DNA from: Lewinellaceae bacterium
GTDB lineage: Bacteria; Bacteroidota; Bacteroidia; Chitinophagales; Saprospiraceae
Assembly: GCA_020636105.1 (NCBI GenBank)
Contig: JACJYL010000001.1
Location: 496,001 to 560,000 of the forward strand
Direction: 5' to 3'
Length of the DNA: 64,000 nucleotides
In this document: piece after piece, positions 24,272 through 35,000 of the stretch
Position numbering within the stretch: the first letter of the stretch is position 1
Layout: each line of letters opens with the position of its first letter
Translations under genes and position numbers: made by a program
The notes under the pieces: model-generated
Databases searched by the model: none
The model's input: the letters and a program-made list of their open reading frames with translations, nothing else
What the model was told of the DNA's origin: nothing

Positions 24272-26392
24272 ATGAATAAACCATATAAATTTTTAACCAT
24301 TTTAAGTGTCGGTTTCCTGGCTGTAATGATCTTTTTCAGTGCTTGCAAAAAGGAGGACGATACCCCAACCGACGCCATTCAATTATTGAGCTTCGGCCCT
24401 TCTCCCGCACTGCGCGGAGGAACGCTTAAGATAATTGGAACCAATCTCGATAAAGTAACGGCAGTTATTTTACCGGATAATATTAATGTATCCAATTTTG
24501 ATTCTAAAACGGCAGAGTTGATCACCTTGACTATTCCTCAGGAAACTGTTGAGGGGCATATCATCTTAAAAACGCCGGATGGAGATATTACTTCTCTTAC
24601 AATCTTAACCATTTCCGAACCTATTGTTTTGACCTCGTTCAGCCCGGCATCTGTTAAGGCCGGCAATATGCTGACCATTCAGGGGGATTACCTGAATCTC
24701 ATTAATACTGTAGTGTTTAGCGATGGTGTAGCTATTGGAGATACCGCCTTTGTAAGCCATACCCGCCAGGAAATTCAGGTGCCAGTTCCCGAAAGGGCCC
24801 AATCAGGAAAAATTGCGATCTCAAATGGGGAGGAAATCCCTATTGTGGTGGAATCCGAAGCAGTACTTGATGTTGTCCTTCCTTCCATCGCCGGCATATC
24901 TCCCAATCCGGTAAAGGCAGGAAGCATGCTGACCATTAGCGGGGCAGACCTCGACCTGGTTAAACAGGTTGAATTTTCCGGAACTGCGGCGATTACCTCT
25001 TTTGTAAGTCAGTCCCTGACAAGCATTGAAGTTATGGTTCCCGGAGATGCACATGACGGGAATGTAAAAATTACTCCGGCTTCTTTGGTCACCGTGACTT
25101 CTGCAGATGCACTGGTGATGGTTGTCCCTCAGATCACAGGCATTGCACCTAATCCTGTTAAAAACGGGGCGGAATTGACCATAAGTGGTAATGATCTTGA
25201 CCTGGTTACGGATGTTAAATTCGGCGGCGGGTCTTCAGGTACAGTCTCTAGTGGATCGGCCACAACAATGGTTGTTACTGTTCCCATGAATGCTACAAGT
25301 GATGTGGTTACGGTATATACCGCAGCGGATAAATCCGTTTCAAGCAGTAATGTGCTCAATTTTGTATTGCCGACCATTACAGGTTTATCTCCTGATAATG
25401 GCCAATTCGGAGAGGAAATAACCATAGAGGGTACTAATCTCGATCTGGTTACAACCATTCAGTTTACCGGAGATGTTTCGGCTGCCGTAACCAGTACAAC
25501 TTTAACCACCGCAACGGTAAATGTGCCCATTGGAGCAACTACTGGTCCGGTAACTGTGGTAACCACCAATGGAAGTACCGTTACGTCTTCAATTGATTTT
25601 GAAGTCGCTGTCGCTACTGCGGCCGTTATTACAAGCATGCCGGCTACAGCATCTCCCGGCGATATGATCAGCATAGTTGGCGAGCACCTGGATGAATTAA
25701 ATGAAGTAATTTTCCCCGGGGATGTGCCGGCAACAATGTTTGGAACCAAAACAGCTAATTTGATTGAAGTATTTATTCCTTTAGCCACTCAAACCGGGCT
25801 GGGAAATATTAAATTCATCACTTTCACCGGCCAGGAATTTTTCTCTCCTCCAATCAATATCCAGGGGGTAGATCCTGTGGTTGACCCAGCACTGGTATTT
25901 TTCAATTTTGACAACCTTGGATCATGGTGGGGAGATACCGGCGGAGTCGAAAATGATCCTGATCTTTCTCTTGATGGCTCAAACTATTTCCGTGTTAATG
26001 ATGACCTTTCTGGCTGGAAAGGATTTTTCTGGAGAAACGGAGCAGACAATTTCCCTGGAGCAACTGTTGGAACCAACATTTCGGGTTATGTACTTAAGTT
26101 TGACATCAATGTATTAGAACCGATTACTGGCGGGGTATTTCAATGGAGATTGAATGGTACGGAAGGTGATTTTTGGTATAGATGGAATCCTTGGGCCGAT
26201 ACAGGATCCTATAGTACCAATGGCTGGATTACAGTAACTCTTCCATTGTCAGAATTTACTGATAATTATGGCTGGGGAACATTGACTCTGACAGATTTGA
26301 ACAGTATCACTTCTGATTTTGGTGTGGCATTTAACGATGGGGATTCCCACGTAAATGTTTGCATTGACAACGTGCGTTTCGAAGCTTTATAA
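24272..26392 (+). CDS. Surface glycan-binding lipoprotein with six IPT/TIG domains (SGBP-B-like)
   Basis: A 706-aa lipoprotein (FFSAC, Cys25, followed by KKEDD). Six tandem IPT/TIG units are recognisable by their starts: LLSFGPSPALRGG, LTSFSPASVKAG, IAGISPNPVKAG, ITGIAPNPVKNG, ITGLSPDNGQFG and ITSMPATASPGD. They form a rigid stalk. The C-terminal domain (about 535-706) starts FFNFDNLGSWWG and contains RWNPWADTGSYSTNGW, matching the C-terminal domain of the preceding protein; aromatic side chains there are likely to stack on sugars. The stalk would project the binding site away from the membrane. Substrate (mannan) is inferred from the locus. Confidence 0.85.
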   Translation: MNKPYKFLTILSVGFLAVMIFFSACKKEDDTPTDAIQLLSFGPSPALRGGTLKIIGTNLDKVTAVILPDNINVSNFDSKTAELITLTIPQETVEGHIILKTPDGDITSLTILTISEPIVLTSFSPASVKAGNMLTIQGDYLNLINTVVFSDGVAIGDTAFVSHTRQEIQVPVPERAQSGKIAISNGEEIPIVVESEAVLDVVLPSIAGISPNPVKAGSMLTISGADLDLVKQVEFSGTAAITSFVSQSLTSIEVMVPGDAHDGNVKITPASLVTVTSADALVMVVPQITGIAPNPVKNGAELTISGNDLDLVTDVKFGGGSSGTVSSGSATTMVVTVPMNATSDVVTVYTAADKSVSSSNVLNFVLPTITGLSPDNGQFGEEITIEGTNLDLVTTIQFTGDVSAAVTSTTLTTATVNVPIGATTGPVTVVTTNGSTVTSSIDFEVAVATAAVITSMPATASPGDMISIVGEHLDELNEVIFPGDVPATMFGTKTANLIEVFIPLATQTGLGNIKFITFTGQEFFSPPINIQGVDPVVDPALVFFNFDNLGSWWGDTGGVENDPDLSLDGSNYFRVNDDLSGWKGFFWRNGADNFPGATVGTNISGYVLKFDINVLEPITGGVFQWRLNGTEGDFWYRWNPWADTGSYSTNGWITVTLPLSEFTDNYGWGTLTLTDLNSITSDFGVAFNDGDSHVNVCIDNVRFEAL

Positions 26393-26476
26393 ATTCTTTG
26401 AACAAAATACGCAGGAGCCTGAAAAAGGCTCTTGCATATTTTTCAAAACTTTTTTGTAAAAATTCGATTTGATGCC

Positions 26477-27658
26477 ATGAAAGGATTAAAATTTTTCCTG
26501 CTACTCTTGTCTGTCGTAGCCTGGTTTGGCTTTGCTGATCAGAGTGATAGTGATAGACGAGATCCTCCTAATATGGTGGATCCAAACGCCAACAGGCAAA
26601 CTCAGGCCCTTTACGAAAACCTTAAAGAAATCTCCGCTGAGCATATCCTTTTTGGTCACCAGGATGACCTGGCTTATGGTGTAACCTGGAAGGAATGGCA
26701 CAAAAAAAGATCCGATGTAAAAGATGTATGCGGAAATTACCCGGCGATATTTGGATGGGACATTGGCAAGTTGGGAAAACTCGATAGGAATATCGATACC
26801 ATAAGATTTGCCTCCATGAGGAAATGGATGCTCGAAGCCTACAAAATGGGAGCCGTGAATACCGTTAGCTGGCATGCGGATAATTTTGTAACAGACGGAA
26901 GTTCGTGGGATGTAGGTCAAAATGTGGTTTCGGCCATTTTGCCGGGCGGCCCTCAACACGGAATTTACACTCAGCAACTGGATGTATTGGCTGAATTTTT
27001 CAAAAGCCTTCGAAAAGGTTTTTTGATTAAACAAAATATTCCCATAATTTTCAGGCCTTTCCATGAACAGACAGGAGGGTGGTTTTGGTGGGGACAACCT
27101 CATTGCACCCCGGAAGAGTACAAAGACCTTTGGAGATTTACGGTGGAATACCTGCGTGATAAAAAGGGCGTACACAACCTGTTGTATTGTTATTCCCCTG
27201 ATGTTTTTACAGACAAAGAGCATTATCTTCAATGTTATCCAGGAGATGAGTATGTCGATATTCTTGGCCTGGATGATTACCATGACGTAAGCCCCGAAAA
27301 TGATCCTTCCGAATTGACCCGCCGGCTTAGATTGCTTGTAGAAATGGCGGATGAAAAAAGTAAAGTTGCCGCCCTTACCGAAACGGGGCTCGAGGGGATT
27401 CCTGTGGCCACCTGGTGGACCGAGTATTTATTGAAAAACATCAAAGTGGATCCTGTGGCCAGTCGCATCGCCTGGGTGTTGGTATGGCGAAATGCAAACA
27501 GCACACATCACTATGCTCCTTATCCAGGGCACCTTAGCGCGCCTGACTTCATGGAATTTTCCAGGGATTCAATTATCCTGATGGAGGAAGAATTACCTAA
27601 ATTGTATAAAATTGGCAAAGGAAAAATGCCCAAAACGACACAAAATCAACAGCCCTGA
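26477..27658 (+). CDS. GH26 endo-beta-1,4-mannanase
   Basis: A 393-aa exported beta-mannanase. The ATG at 26477 is preferred to an upstream TTG because it starts a normal signal sequence; no lipobox cysteine is present. The GH26 catalytic pair is visible: acid/base Glu197 in IFRPFHEQTGGWFWWG and nucleophile Glu302 in AALTETGLEG. FGHQDDLAYG and SWHADN are also typical of the family. It cuts the beta-1,4-mannan backbone, and related enzymes in Bacteroides release mannobiose. Direct clustering with the symporter, GH130 phosphorylase and epimerase supports a mannobiose-producing role. It lies 84 bases after the SGBP gene, with a weak hairpin (26413-26433) between. Confidence 0.93.
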   Translation: MKGLKFFLLLLSVVAWFGFADQSDSDRRDPPNMVDPNANRQTQALYENLKEISAEHILFGHQDDLAYGVTWKEWHKKRSDVKDVCGNYPAIFGWDIGKLGKLDRNIDTIRFASMRKWMLEAYKMGAVNTVSWHADNFVTDGSSWDVGQNVVSAILPGGPQHGIYTQQLDVLAEFFKSLRKGFLIKQNIPIIFRPFHEQTGGWFWWGQPHCTPEEYKDLWRFTVEYLRDKKGVHNLLYCYSPDVFTDKEHYLQCYPGDEYVDILGLDDYHDVSPENDPSELTRRLRLLVEMADEKSKVAALTETGLEGIPVATWWTEYLLKNIKVDPVASRIAWVLVWRNANSTHHYAPYPGHLSAPDFMEFSRDSIILMEEELPKLYKIGKGKMPKTTQNQQP

Positions 27659-27702
27659 TTTACTTTTGGAAAACAAACAAACCACTACAAATAACAGCAT
27701 AA

Positions 27703-29532
27703 ATGAAATTATCGACAATAGATTTATTGATAATCGTTGCCTACCTGATAACCACTGTTGTCATTGGGCTATTATTGAAAAAAAGGGCTGAGCAAAGCAA
27801 AAACAGCTACCTTCTTGGCGGAAATAGCTTGCCATGGTATATGCTTGGCCTTTCCAATGCCTCCGGAATGTTTGATATTTCCGGTACCATGTGGTTGGTG
27901 ACCCTGTTGTTTGTTTATGGATTAAAAAGTGCATGGATTCCCTGGTTATGGCCTGTTTTTAACCAGATATTTTTGATGATCTTTCTTTCCGTCTGGTTGC
28001 GAAGATCCAATGTGACTACCGGTGCGGAATGGATAAATACCCGTTTTGGTCTCAAAAAAGGAGCCCAAATATCCCACAAAATAGTGATCGTTTTTGCCAT
28101 TATCATGGGGCTGGGTTACCTGGCCTACGGATTTATCGGGATTGGCAAGTTTGCCGAAATATTTGTGCCCTGGGAAGTGGTTTCCGCTTATGTTCCATTT
28201 GATGTAGCTCCGGAATACGTCCCCCATTTTTACGGCATTATTTTTACCAGTTTTGCCGTATTCTATGCCTTACTTGGGGGAATGCTAAGTATTGTATGGG
28301 CCGATGTCCTACAGTTTGCCCTGATGGCCGTTTCTGCTATTGTGGTGGGAGTGATCGCCATGAACGCCCTGTCAGGCAATGAATTTTTGGTCCCTGATGG
28401 ATGGTTGACGCCTTTTTTTGGAATGCGCCTGGAACTGGATTGGTCCACTATAATCCCTGAAGTCAATGAAAAAATCAAAACGGACGGATTTAGCCTGTTT
28501 TCGGTCTTTTTTATGATGATGATCTTCAAAGGTGTTTTGGTCAGTCTTGCAGGGCCGGCGCCCAATTACGATATGCAGAAAATTCTATCGACTAAGTCCC
28601 CCAGAGAAGCTGCCCTGATGAGTGGTTCTGTGAGTCTCATTTTAATGCCCATCCGGTATTTCATGATCGCGGGTTTCGGCGTGTTGGCTATTCTTTTTTA
28701 TGATAAACTCGACCTTATGGTTGGAGGTAACATTGACTTTGAGCAAATTTTACCATCAGCCATTAGTCAATTCGTTCCTGTGGGATTCCTGGGACTTTTA
28801 CTGGCAGGATTGCTGGCAGCTTTCATGTCTACCTTTGCAGGTACATTAAACGCCACACAGGCATATATAGTCAATGATATTTACCTCAAATATATTAAAC
28901 CAGATGCCCCGGCGACGCGGATAAAACTGGTCAATTATGCGGCAGGACTTATTATGGTATTTATCAGTATAGTGCTGGGGCTTTATGCCAAAAACGTCAA
29001 TGATCTGTTGCAGTGGATCGTTTCGGGTTTGTACGGAAGTTATGTCGCGGCCAACGTTCTGAAGTGGTACTGGTGGCGCTTCAACGGGCACGGATTTTTT
29101 TGGGGTATGGTAGGTGGTTTGGTGCCCGCATTGTCTTTCCGCTTTATTTTCGATGGAGTGCTTGACCTCTATACTTTCCCGCTCATGCTTTTGGTTTCCC
29201 TCGCTGGATGCCTGATCGGTACCTTTACCGCTCCTCCTGTTGAAGAAGAAATTTTGAAAAAATTTTACAAAAATGTTCGTCCCTGGGGTTTTTGGAAGCC
29301 CATTCATGAAAAAGTAATGGCAGAAGATCCTGATTTTAAGAGAAATACCAATTTCAAAAGGGATATGTTTAATGTAGCCATTGGAGTGGTCTGGCAGACC
29401 TCATTGGTAATTTTTCCGATTTATCTGGTGTTGATGCAAGTGGTTCCAACCATTATTGCCATTGGAGTAGCGTTGATTTGCAGCCTGATACTAAAAAAGA
29501 CATGGTTTGATAAATTGCCCAAAGCTGCATAG
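27703..29532 (+). CDS. Sodium:solute symporter, probable mannobiose/manno-oligosaccharide importer
   Basis: A 609-aa inner-membrane protein of the SSS (sodium/glucose cotransporter-like) family, with about 13-14 predicted transmembrane helices. The N-terminal helix (STIDLLIIVAYLITTVVIGLL) and the motif GGNSLPWYMLGLSN are typical, as are the helices with LLAAFMSTFAGTLNATQAY. Its place between the mannanase gene and the two cytoplasmic mannobiose-processing enzymes indicates that it carries mannobiose or a similar sugar across the inner membrane with sodium. A charged cytoplasmic loop near the C-terminus (about 510-560) separates the last two helices. The substrate is inferred. Confidence 0.88.
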   Translation: MKLSTIDLLIIVAYLITTVVIGLLLKKRAEQSKNSYLLGGNSLPWYMLGLSNASGMFDISGTMWLVTLLFVYGLKSAWIPWLWPVFNQIFLMIFLSVWLRRSNVTTGAEWINTRFGLKKGAQISHKIVIVFAIIMGLGYLAYGFIGIGKFAEIFVPWEVVSAYVPFDVAPEYVPHFYGIIFTSFAVFYALLGGMLSIVWADVLQFALMAVSAIVVGVIAMNALSGNEFLVPDGWLTPFFGMRLELDWSTIIPEVNEKIKTDGFSLFSVFFMMMIFKGVLVSLAGPAPNYDMQKILSTKSPREAALMSGSVSLILMPIRYFMIAGFGVLAILFYDKLDLMVGGNIDFEQILPSAISQFVPVGFLGLLLAGLLAAFMSTFAGTLNATQAYIVNDIYLKYIKPDAPATRIKLVNYAAGLIMVFISIVLGLYAKNVNDLLQWIVSGLYGSYVAANVLKWYWWRFNGHGFFWGMVGGLVPALSFRFIFDGVLDLYTFPLMLLVSLAGCLIGTFTAPPVEEEILKKFYKNVRPWGFWKPIHEKVMAEDPDFKRNTNFKRDMFNVAIGVVWQTSLVIFPIYLVLMQVVPTIIAIGVALICSLILKKTWFDKLPKAA

Positions 29533-29559
29533 AATTTTTTAAAGCATTAATTTTTAAAC

Positions 29560-30744
29560 ATGACTGATTTTCAGGAAAAAATAGCAAAACTCTTTTCGAC
29601 GCACGATGAATTGATTAGAAAAAAGAATGTGCCGGAAACCGACGGCAACAGGATTTTTTCCCGCTGGAAAAATCCTGTCGTAACGGCTAAGCATACCCCG
29701 ATCTTCTGGAGATATGACCTCAATGAAAAAACAAATCCATTCCTTATGGAACGGCAGGGGATCAATGCCACCTTCAATGCAGGAGCGATGCTGTGGAACG
29801 GAAAATATTTGCTCATGCTCCGGGTAGAAGGTTACGACCGGAAATCTTTTTTCGCCGTCGCCGAAAGTCCTAATGGTATCGATAATTTTCGCTTTTGGGA
29901 TTACCCGGTTACTTTACCGGAGACTGAAGAACCGGATACCAATGTCTATGACATGCGATTGGTCCATCATGAAGACGGCTGGATTTATGGCCTGTTTTGC
30001 ACAGAGCGCAAAGATACCGACCGGCCTCAGGACACCACGGCCGCTGTAGCGGCCTGTGGTATTGCCCGGACGAAAGATTTGGTGACCTGGGAGCGCCTTC
30101 CTGACCTGATTAGTCATGCCGGCCAACAGCGAAACGTAGTCCTTCACCCCGAATTCATCGACGGAAAATACGGACTTTATACTCGCCCCCAGGACGGATT
30201 TATCGAGGTGGGCGGTGGTGGCGGTATTGGCTGGGGGCTCATTGAAAACATGGAAAACCCTACTGTGGAAAAGGAGATCATCATCGATAGTAAAATTTAC
30301 CACACCATAAAAGAAGTGAAAAACGGGCAAGGGCCGGCCCCTTTAAAAACAGATAAGGGGTGGCTCCATTTGGCTCATGGTGTCAGGAATACTGCTGCCG
30401 GGCTTCGTTATGTGCTTTATATGTTCATGACCAGCCTGGAAAAACCCTGGGTAGTGACCCATGCTCCAGGAGGCTATTTTATCGCCCCTCAGGGAGCTGA
30501 ACGGGTAGGGGATGTTTCCAATGTAGCCTTCAGCAATGGCTGGATCGTTAATGAACAGCATAAGGTGTTCATTTATTACGCTTCCTCGGATACCCGCATG
30601 CATGTGGCCACCTCAAGTATCGATAAATTGGTGGATTATGTCGTCAATACTCCACCGGATAAATTCAGGTCGGCAGCTAGTGTGGAAACCCGAAATCAAT
30701 TGATATCCGATAATTTAGAAATCATGAAACGCCTGGGATTATGA
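29560..30744 (+). CDS. GH130 4-O-beta-D-mannosyl-D-glucose phosphorylase
   Basis: A 394-aa cytoplasmic phosphorylase, no signal peptide. It phosphorolyses beta-1,4-mannosyl-glucose to alpha-mannose 1-phosphate and glucose. The five-bladed propeller of GH130 is indicated by RQGINATFNAGAM, LLMLRVEGYDRKSFFAVAES, the catalytic-acid segment TNVYDMRL (Asp131), HPEFIDGKYGLYTRPQDGF, and HGVRNTAAGLRYVLYM. Length and sequence fit subfamily GH130_1, the mannosylglucose phosphorylases. The adjacent 2-epimerase gene overlaps its stop codon by four bases (ATGA), which is the arrangement expected for the two-step mannobiose pathway known from Bacteroides fragilis and Ruminococcus albus. Confidence 0.92.
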   Translation: MTDFQEKIAKLFSTHDELIRKKNVPETDGNRIFSRWKNPVVTAKHTPIFWRYDLNEKTNPFLMERQGINATFNAGAMLWNGKYLLMLRVEGYDRKSFFAVAESPNGIDNFRFWDYPVTLPETEEPDTNVYDMRLVHHEDGWIYGLFCTERKDTDRPQDTTAAVAACGIARTKDLVTWERLPDLISHAGQQRNVVLHPEFIDGKYGLYTRPQDGFIEVGGGGGIGWGLIENMENPTVEKEIIIDSKIYHTIKEVKNGQGPAPLKTDKGWLHLAHGVRNTAAGLRYVLYMFMTSLEKPWVVTHAPGGYFIAPQGAERVGDVSNVAFSNGWIVNEQHKVFIYYASSDTRMHVATSSIDKLVDYVVNTPPDKFRSAASVETRNQLISDNLEIMKRLGL

Positions 30745-31961
30745 AAATATCCAATATTGAAAAAGGAGCCTGGCATGTCGAAAGGATTCAGTTAAAAAAG
30801 GAATTCCAGGAAGAAATGCATAAAATTCTCGGTTGGTGGTCTCATTATATGATTGATGATAAAAATGGTGGCTTTTTTGGTAGAATGGATAGTTACGGCA
30901 CTCTTTTTCCAAAGACTGATAAAGGAATTATTTTGAATGCACGGTTATTATGGACTTATTCCGCGGCGGCCATTGAAACCGGTAATTCAGGATATCGTGA
31001 ATTTGCAGACAGAGCCTATCAGTACCTGCTGGAATTTTTTTGGGATGAAGTGGAGGGGGGCGTATTTTGGTCTGTTGATTTCCAGGGGAATTATGCCGAC
31101 GATCAGAAGCAAATTTATGCGCAGGCTTTTGCTATCTATGCCCTGTCTGAGTATTATATTCTTACGCACAAGCGAGAGGCCCTGGACATGGCAACTGAAA
31201 TATTCTGGCTCATTGAAAAATACAGCCTGGACATGAAAAAGGGTGGATATTACAATGCTTTTGCACGCGACTGGACCGATACTGATGATATCCGGCTCAG
31301 TGAAAAAGATGCAAACGAAGCTAAAATTATGAACACTCATTTGCATGTTTTAGAGGCCTATACCAATTTTTACCGGGTTGAATCTGCTGATTTTGTAAAA
31401 AAGGCACTGGAAAACATTATCCAAATTTTTATCGATCATTTCTTTATTTCCGAAAATGGAAGCATGCACATTTATTTCGATGAGGACTGGCAACCTAAAA
31501 GTGAACATATTTCTTTTGGGCACAATATTGAGGCAAGCTGGTTGTTGTGGGAAGCCGCTGAAGTGCTTAAAGACCAAAAATTATTGAAAAAAATATTGCC
31601 AATAAGTATCCAAATGGCAAAATCGGTGATGGAACAAGGATTGGATAGTGATGGCGGATTACTATACGAGGCAGACCATGAAGGGATCATCGATTTCGAC
31701 AAACATTGGTGGCCCCAGGCAGAAGCGGTGGTTGGTTTTTGGAATGCGTGGCAGCTTTCCGGGGAAGAGGCCTTTGCAAAAGCCAGCGTAAACAGCTGGA
31801 ACTTTATTAAAGCTTTCATCATTGATCCCGAATTGGGGGAATGGTACTGGCGTACCAATCGGGAAGGAGTGCCCATCCTTTCTGAAGATAAAGCAGGGCC
31901 ATGGAAAGCACCTTATCATAATGTGAGGATGTGTTTGGAACTCATCAATCGTTTATCCTGA
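30741..31961 (+). CDS. Cellobiose/mannobiose 2-epimerase (AGE family)
   Basis: A 406-aa cytoplasmic (alpha/alpha)6-barrel epimerase of the N-acylglucosamine 2-epimerase superfamily. It converts beta-1,4-mannobiose to mannosyl-glucose by inverting C2 at the reducing end. Family motifs are GGFFGRMD near the N-terminus, NARLLWTYSAAA, MNTHLHVLEAYTNFY, FGHNIEASWLLWEAAE and HWWPQAEAVVGFWNA, which carry the conserved catalytic histidines. The start ATG overlaps the GH130 stop codon, so the two are translationally coupled. Position next to a GH130_1 enzyme makes mannobiose the likely substrate, although enzymes of this type also act on cellobiose. Confidence 0.92.
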   Translation: MKISNIEKGAWHVERIQLKKEFQEEMHKILGWWSHYMIDDKNGGFFGRMDSYGTLFPKTDKGIILNARLLWTYSAAAIETGNSGYREFADRAYQYLLEFFWDEVEGGVFWSVDFQGNYADDQKQIYAQAFAIYALSEYYILTHKREALDMATEIFWLIEKYSLDMKKGGYYNAFARDWTDTDDIRLSEKDANEAKIMNTHLHVLEAYTNFYRVESADFVKKALENIIQIFIDHFFISENGSMHIYFDEDWQPKSEHISFGHNIEASWLLWEAAEVLKDQKLLKKILPISIQMAKSVMEQGLDSDGGLLYEADHEGIIDFDKHWWPQAEAVVGFWNAWQLSGEEAFAKASVNSWNFIKAFIIDPELGEWYWRTNREGVPILSEDKAGPWKAPYHNVRMCLELINRLS

Positions 31962-31999
31962 GATTACCGGCTTCATTTCTTTATTACAACAATCTAATT

Positions 32000-32028
32000 T
32001 TTGTAACTTGTTACGATTTTTAAATTTG
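32000..32028 (+). promoter_or_regulatory. Candidate promoter of the HTCS gene with internal operator-like repeat
   Basis: TTTG at 32000-32003, 17 bases of spacer, then TAAATTTG at 32021-32028 match the Bacteroidota -33/-7 promoter consensus. Inside the spacer, GTAAC (32003-32007) and GTTAC (32010-32014) form an inverted repeat with a 2-base centre, which could be an operator. The HTCS start codon follows 14 bases after the -7 element. Confidence 0.55.
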
Positions 32029-32042
32029 AATCTTCGAGATCA

Positions 32043-35000
32043 ATGATCAATTATCGTAACCTTATCCTTTTTATGATTTGTGCTCCTGTTTTCCTGTTTG
32101 CGCAGGATAAAGGAATCAAATTTCAATTTGAAAAACTCCCGTCGGAAATAGGTTTCCCCAATTCAGGGGTAAATGATATTGTTGAAGATCATCTCGGTTT
32201 CCTTTGGATCGCCACCTGGGCAGGCCTGGCCAAGTACGATGGTTATTCGGTAAAAATGTATCGCCAGCAACCGGGTAATACCAATGGAATAAAAAGCAAT
32301 AAGATTACTGAAATTTTTGAAGACAGCAAGGGTAACCTTTGGATTGGAACGAGTTATTCAGGCTTTTACCGCTATGACCGTGAGCAAGATACCTTTAAGC
32401 AGTTTTGCCGGGATCCGAAGGATATGAACAGTTTGAGCAATGATAATGTCAGTGCGATACTGGAAGATAAGAACGGAATATTTTGGATTGGAACGGAGAG
32501 AGGGCTGAACCGGTTTGACCCTGAAAGTGGAAACTACATCCATTACTTGAATGATCCTACAGACACCAGAAGCCTTAGTCACGATTTTGTTTATTCCCTG
32601 GCCCAGACCGCCGACGGATCCATTTGGGTTGGCACGGAGGAAGGATTGAACCGATTGGTTCAAAAAGGCAGCAAAGAATATTTTATCCGGTATGATCTTG
32701 CTCCTGCCAGAGCGGTTGATGAAATATACCTTAGCCATAACTTCATTTTTAAAATTATTCCCTCAAAATATCAACGGGATGTTTTTTGGATTTGTACCAG
32801 TATTGGTCTGAAGAAAATTCACTATTCAGCCACTGATCCTGCGTATCTGGAGTACGACTATTATGGCCATGAGATGGGCAACCCCAATAGCCTGAGTCAT
32901 CCGTTTGTATCAGATATTTTGGAAGAAGATTCCTCCCTGGTGTGGGTTTCCACTTATAACGGTGTGAATTTGCTTAATACAAAAACGGGGTACAACAGAT
33001 GTTTTACTGCAGTTAAAAACGACCCCAACAGCCTGAGTAACAATGTGGTTATGTCGCTTTCGAAAGATCGGACCAATAACCTGTGGATAGGATTGGACAA
33101 AGGTGTGAATAAGCTGAACCTCAACGCCAAAGCTTTTCAATTGATCCATCCGGAAACCAAGGATAATGCCGGGAGTAGTATCACCTGTATTACTCCGGCA
33201 GTAAGCCGACCGGGAGTATGGGTTGGCTCGAGGGGAGGAGGGCTGAATTTCCTGGCATTGGATGCTGACAATAATCTAACTTCAACTTCCCGGAATTATC
33301 AATTTGATGTCTCAAAAATGCAGGACCTTACCGGGTTTGTTTTCGATTTGTTATTAGACAAAGACGGTTGGTTATGGATCGCAACGGATGGCGCTGGAGT
33401 GATTAGAATTAAGGAAGACCAGATTCCAAAACAAGGAGAAGTGGTCAAAAATCTGCAGCAATTTACCACAAGTGACCAACAGCTCGGGGACAACTATGTG
33501 ATGTCGCTTCTTCAGACCACTTCAGATGATATTTGGCTGGGCTACTGGGATAAAGGTCTCGACCGCTATGATGCGGCCACCGGCACTTTTTATCACTATT
33601 TACTGACCAGGGATCTGGATATAAATTTTCAACTTTACCCGATTGTACATCTTATTGAAACCATTGAAAATGGACAGGCTTTCATTTGGGTGGGGACTCG
33701 GGGAGGTGGAGTGTATAAATTAAAATTCGACAAAATATCCAATGCCCTGGAGCTGGTAGAATGGTTTCGTTCTGAAGGAGGCCAGGAGGGTAATTTGAGC
33801 AATGATTTTATCAACGACTTTTATATTGACACCAATGAGCAACTCTGGGTGGGCACAGATAACGGGCTGAATCTGCTGGATTCAAAAACAGGAAAATTTA
33901 CCAGTTTTTATGAAAAAGATGGCTTGAGCAGCGGAACGATTCAATCCATCCTGCAGGACTTTTCGGGAAAGATATGGGTGAGTACCCAGCAAGGTATTTC
34001 TTACTTCAATTTTGTTGAGGGAAAGATGGCTATAAAGAATTTTGATGGGTTCAACGGCCTGCAGGATAACTATTACAATGATGATGCCGGCTACATTACG
34101 GATTCCGGGCAACTCATTTTTGGTGGCGTAAATGGTTTATCCGCCTTTAATCCAAATAACATCCATCTGGATACTATTGCTCCAAGGATTGTCATTTCAG
34201 ATTTCAAATTATCAAACCGTTCCGTCGGCATTGGGGAAACAAGGAACGGGCATGTAATTCTCAATAAAAGCATTTCAGAGACCCTGGAATTGAAATTGAG
34301 TCATAAGGAAAAGGTAGTCTCTTTTGAATTTACCGGCTTACACTTTGGGGAACCTAAAAAAATTCAATACGCCTATCAATTGATAGGATTTGATCCGGAT
34401 TGGGTGTATACGGATGCCACACAGCGTACGGCACATTATACCAATCTTCCTTACAAAGAATTCGTTTTTATGGTAAAAGCCGCCAACGGAGATGGAGCCT
34501 GGAGCGAACCGGCGGAACTGAAACTTGTTATTAATCCTCCATTTTGGCTTACCGGATGGGCTTATGTCCTTTACGGAATGGTGGCTGCATGGCTGATCTA
34601 CATTGGAATCCGTTTGACCAAACTTCGGGCAGAATTTCGCCATAACCTGGAACTGGAACGGGTGGAGCGCGAAAAACTCGAAGAAGTGAATTGGCTGAAG
34701 TTGCAATTTTTTACCAATCTTTCCCATGAATTCAGAACCCCTTTAACTCTAATTATCAGTCCATTAGAGCAGTTTCTCCAGCAGCCCATAGACAAAAAAA
34801 TGCATCAAATTTTTTCCAGGATGTACTATAATGCCAACCGCCTGCTTACTTTGATCAATCAACTATTGGATATTCGGAAAAACGAAGCAGGGCTGATGAA
34901 TCTTCATGTTGGAGAGAAAGATCTGGTTGAGTTTTCAAAGGAAATTATCCTGTCCTTCAAGTATTTGGCCAAACAACGAAACATTAAACTTACGTTTGAT

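Noticed and set aside
26413..26433. Terminator between the SGBP-B and GH26 genes
   Set aside because: The 7-bp stem includes a wobble pair and lacks a contiguous T-run; the downstream genes belong to the same pathway and are probably co-transcribed.
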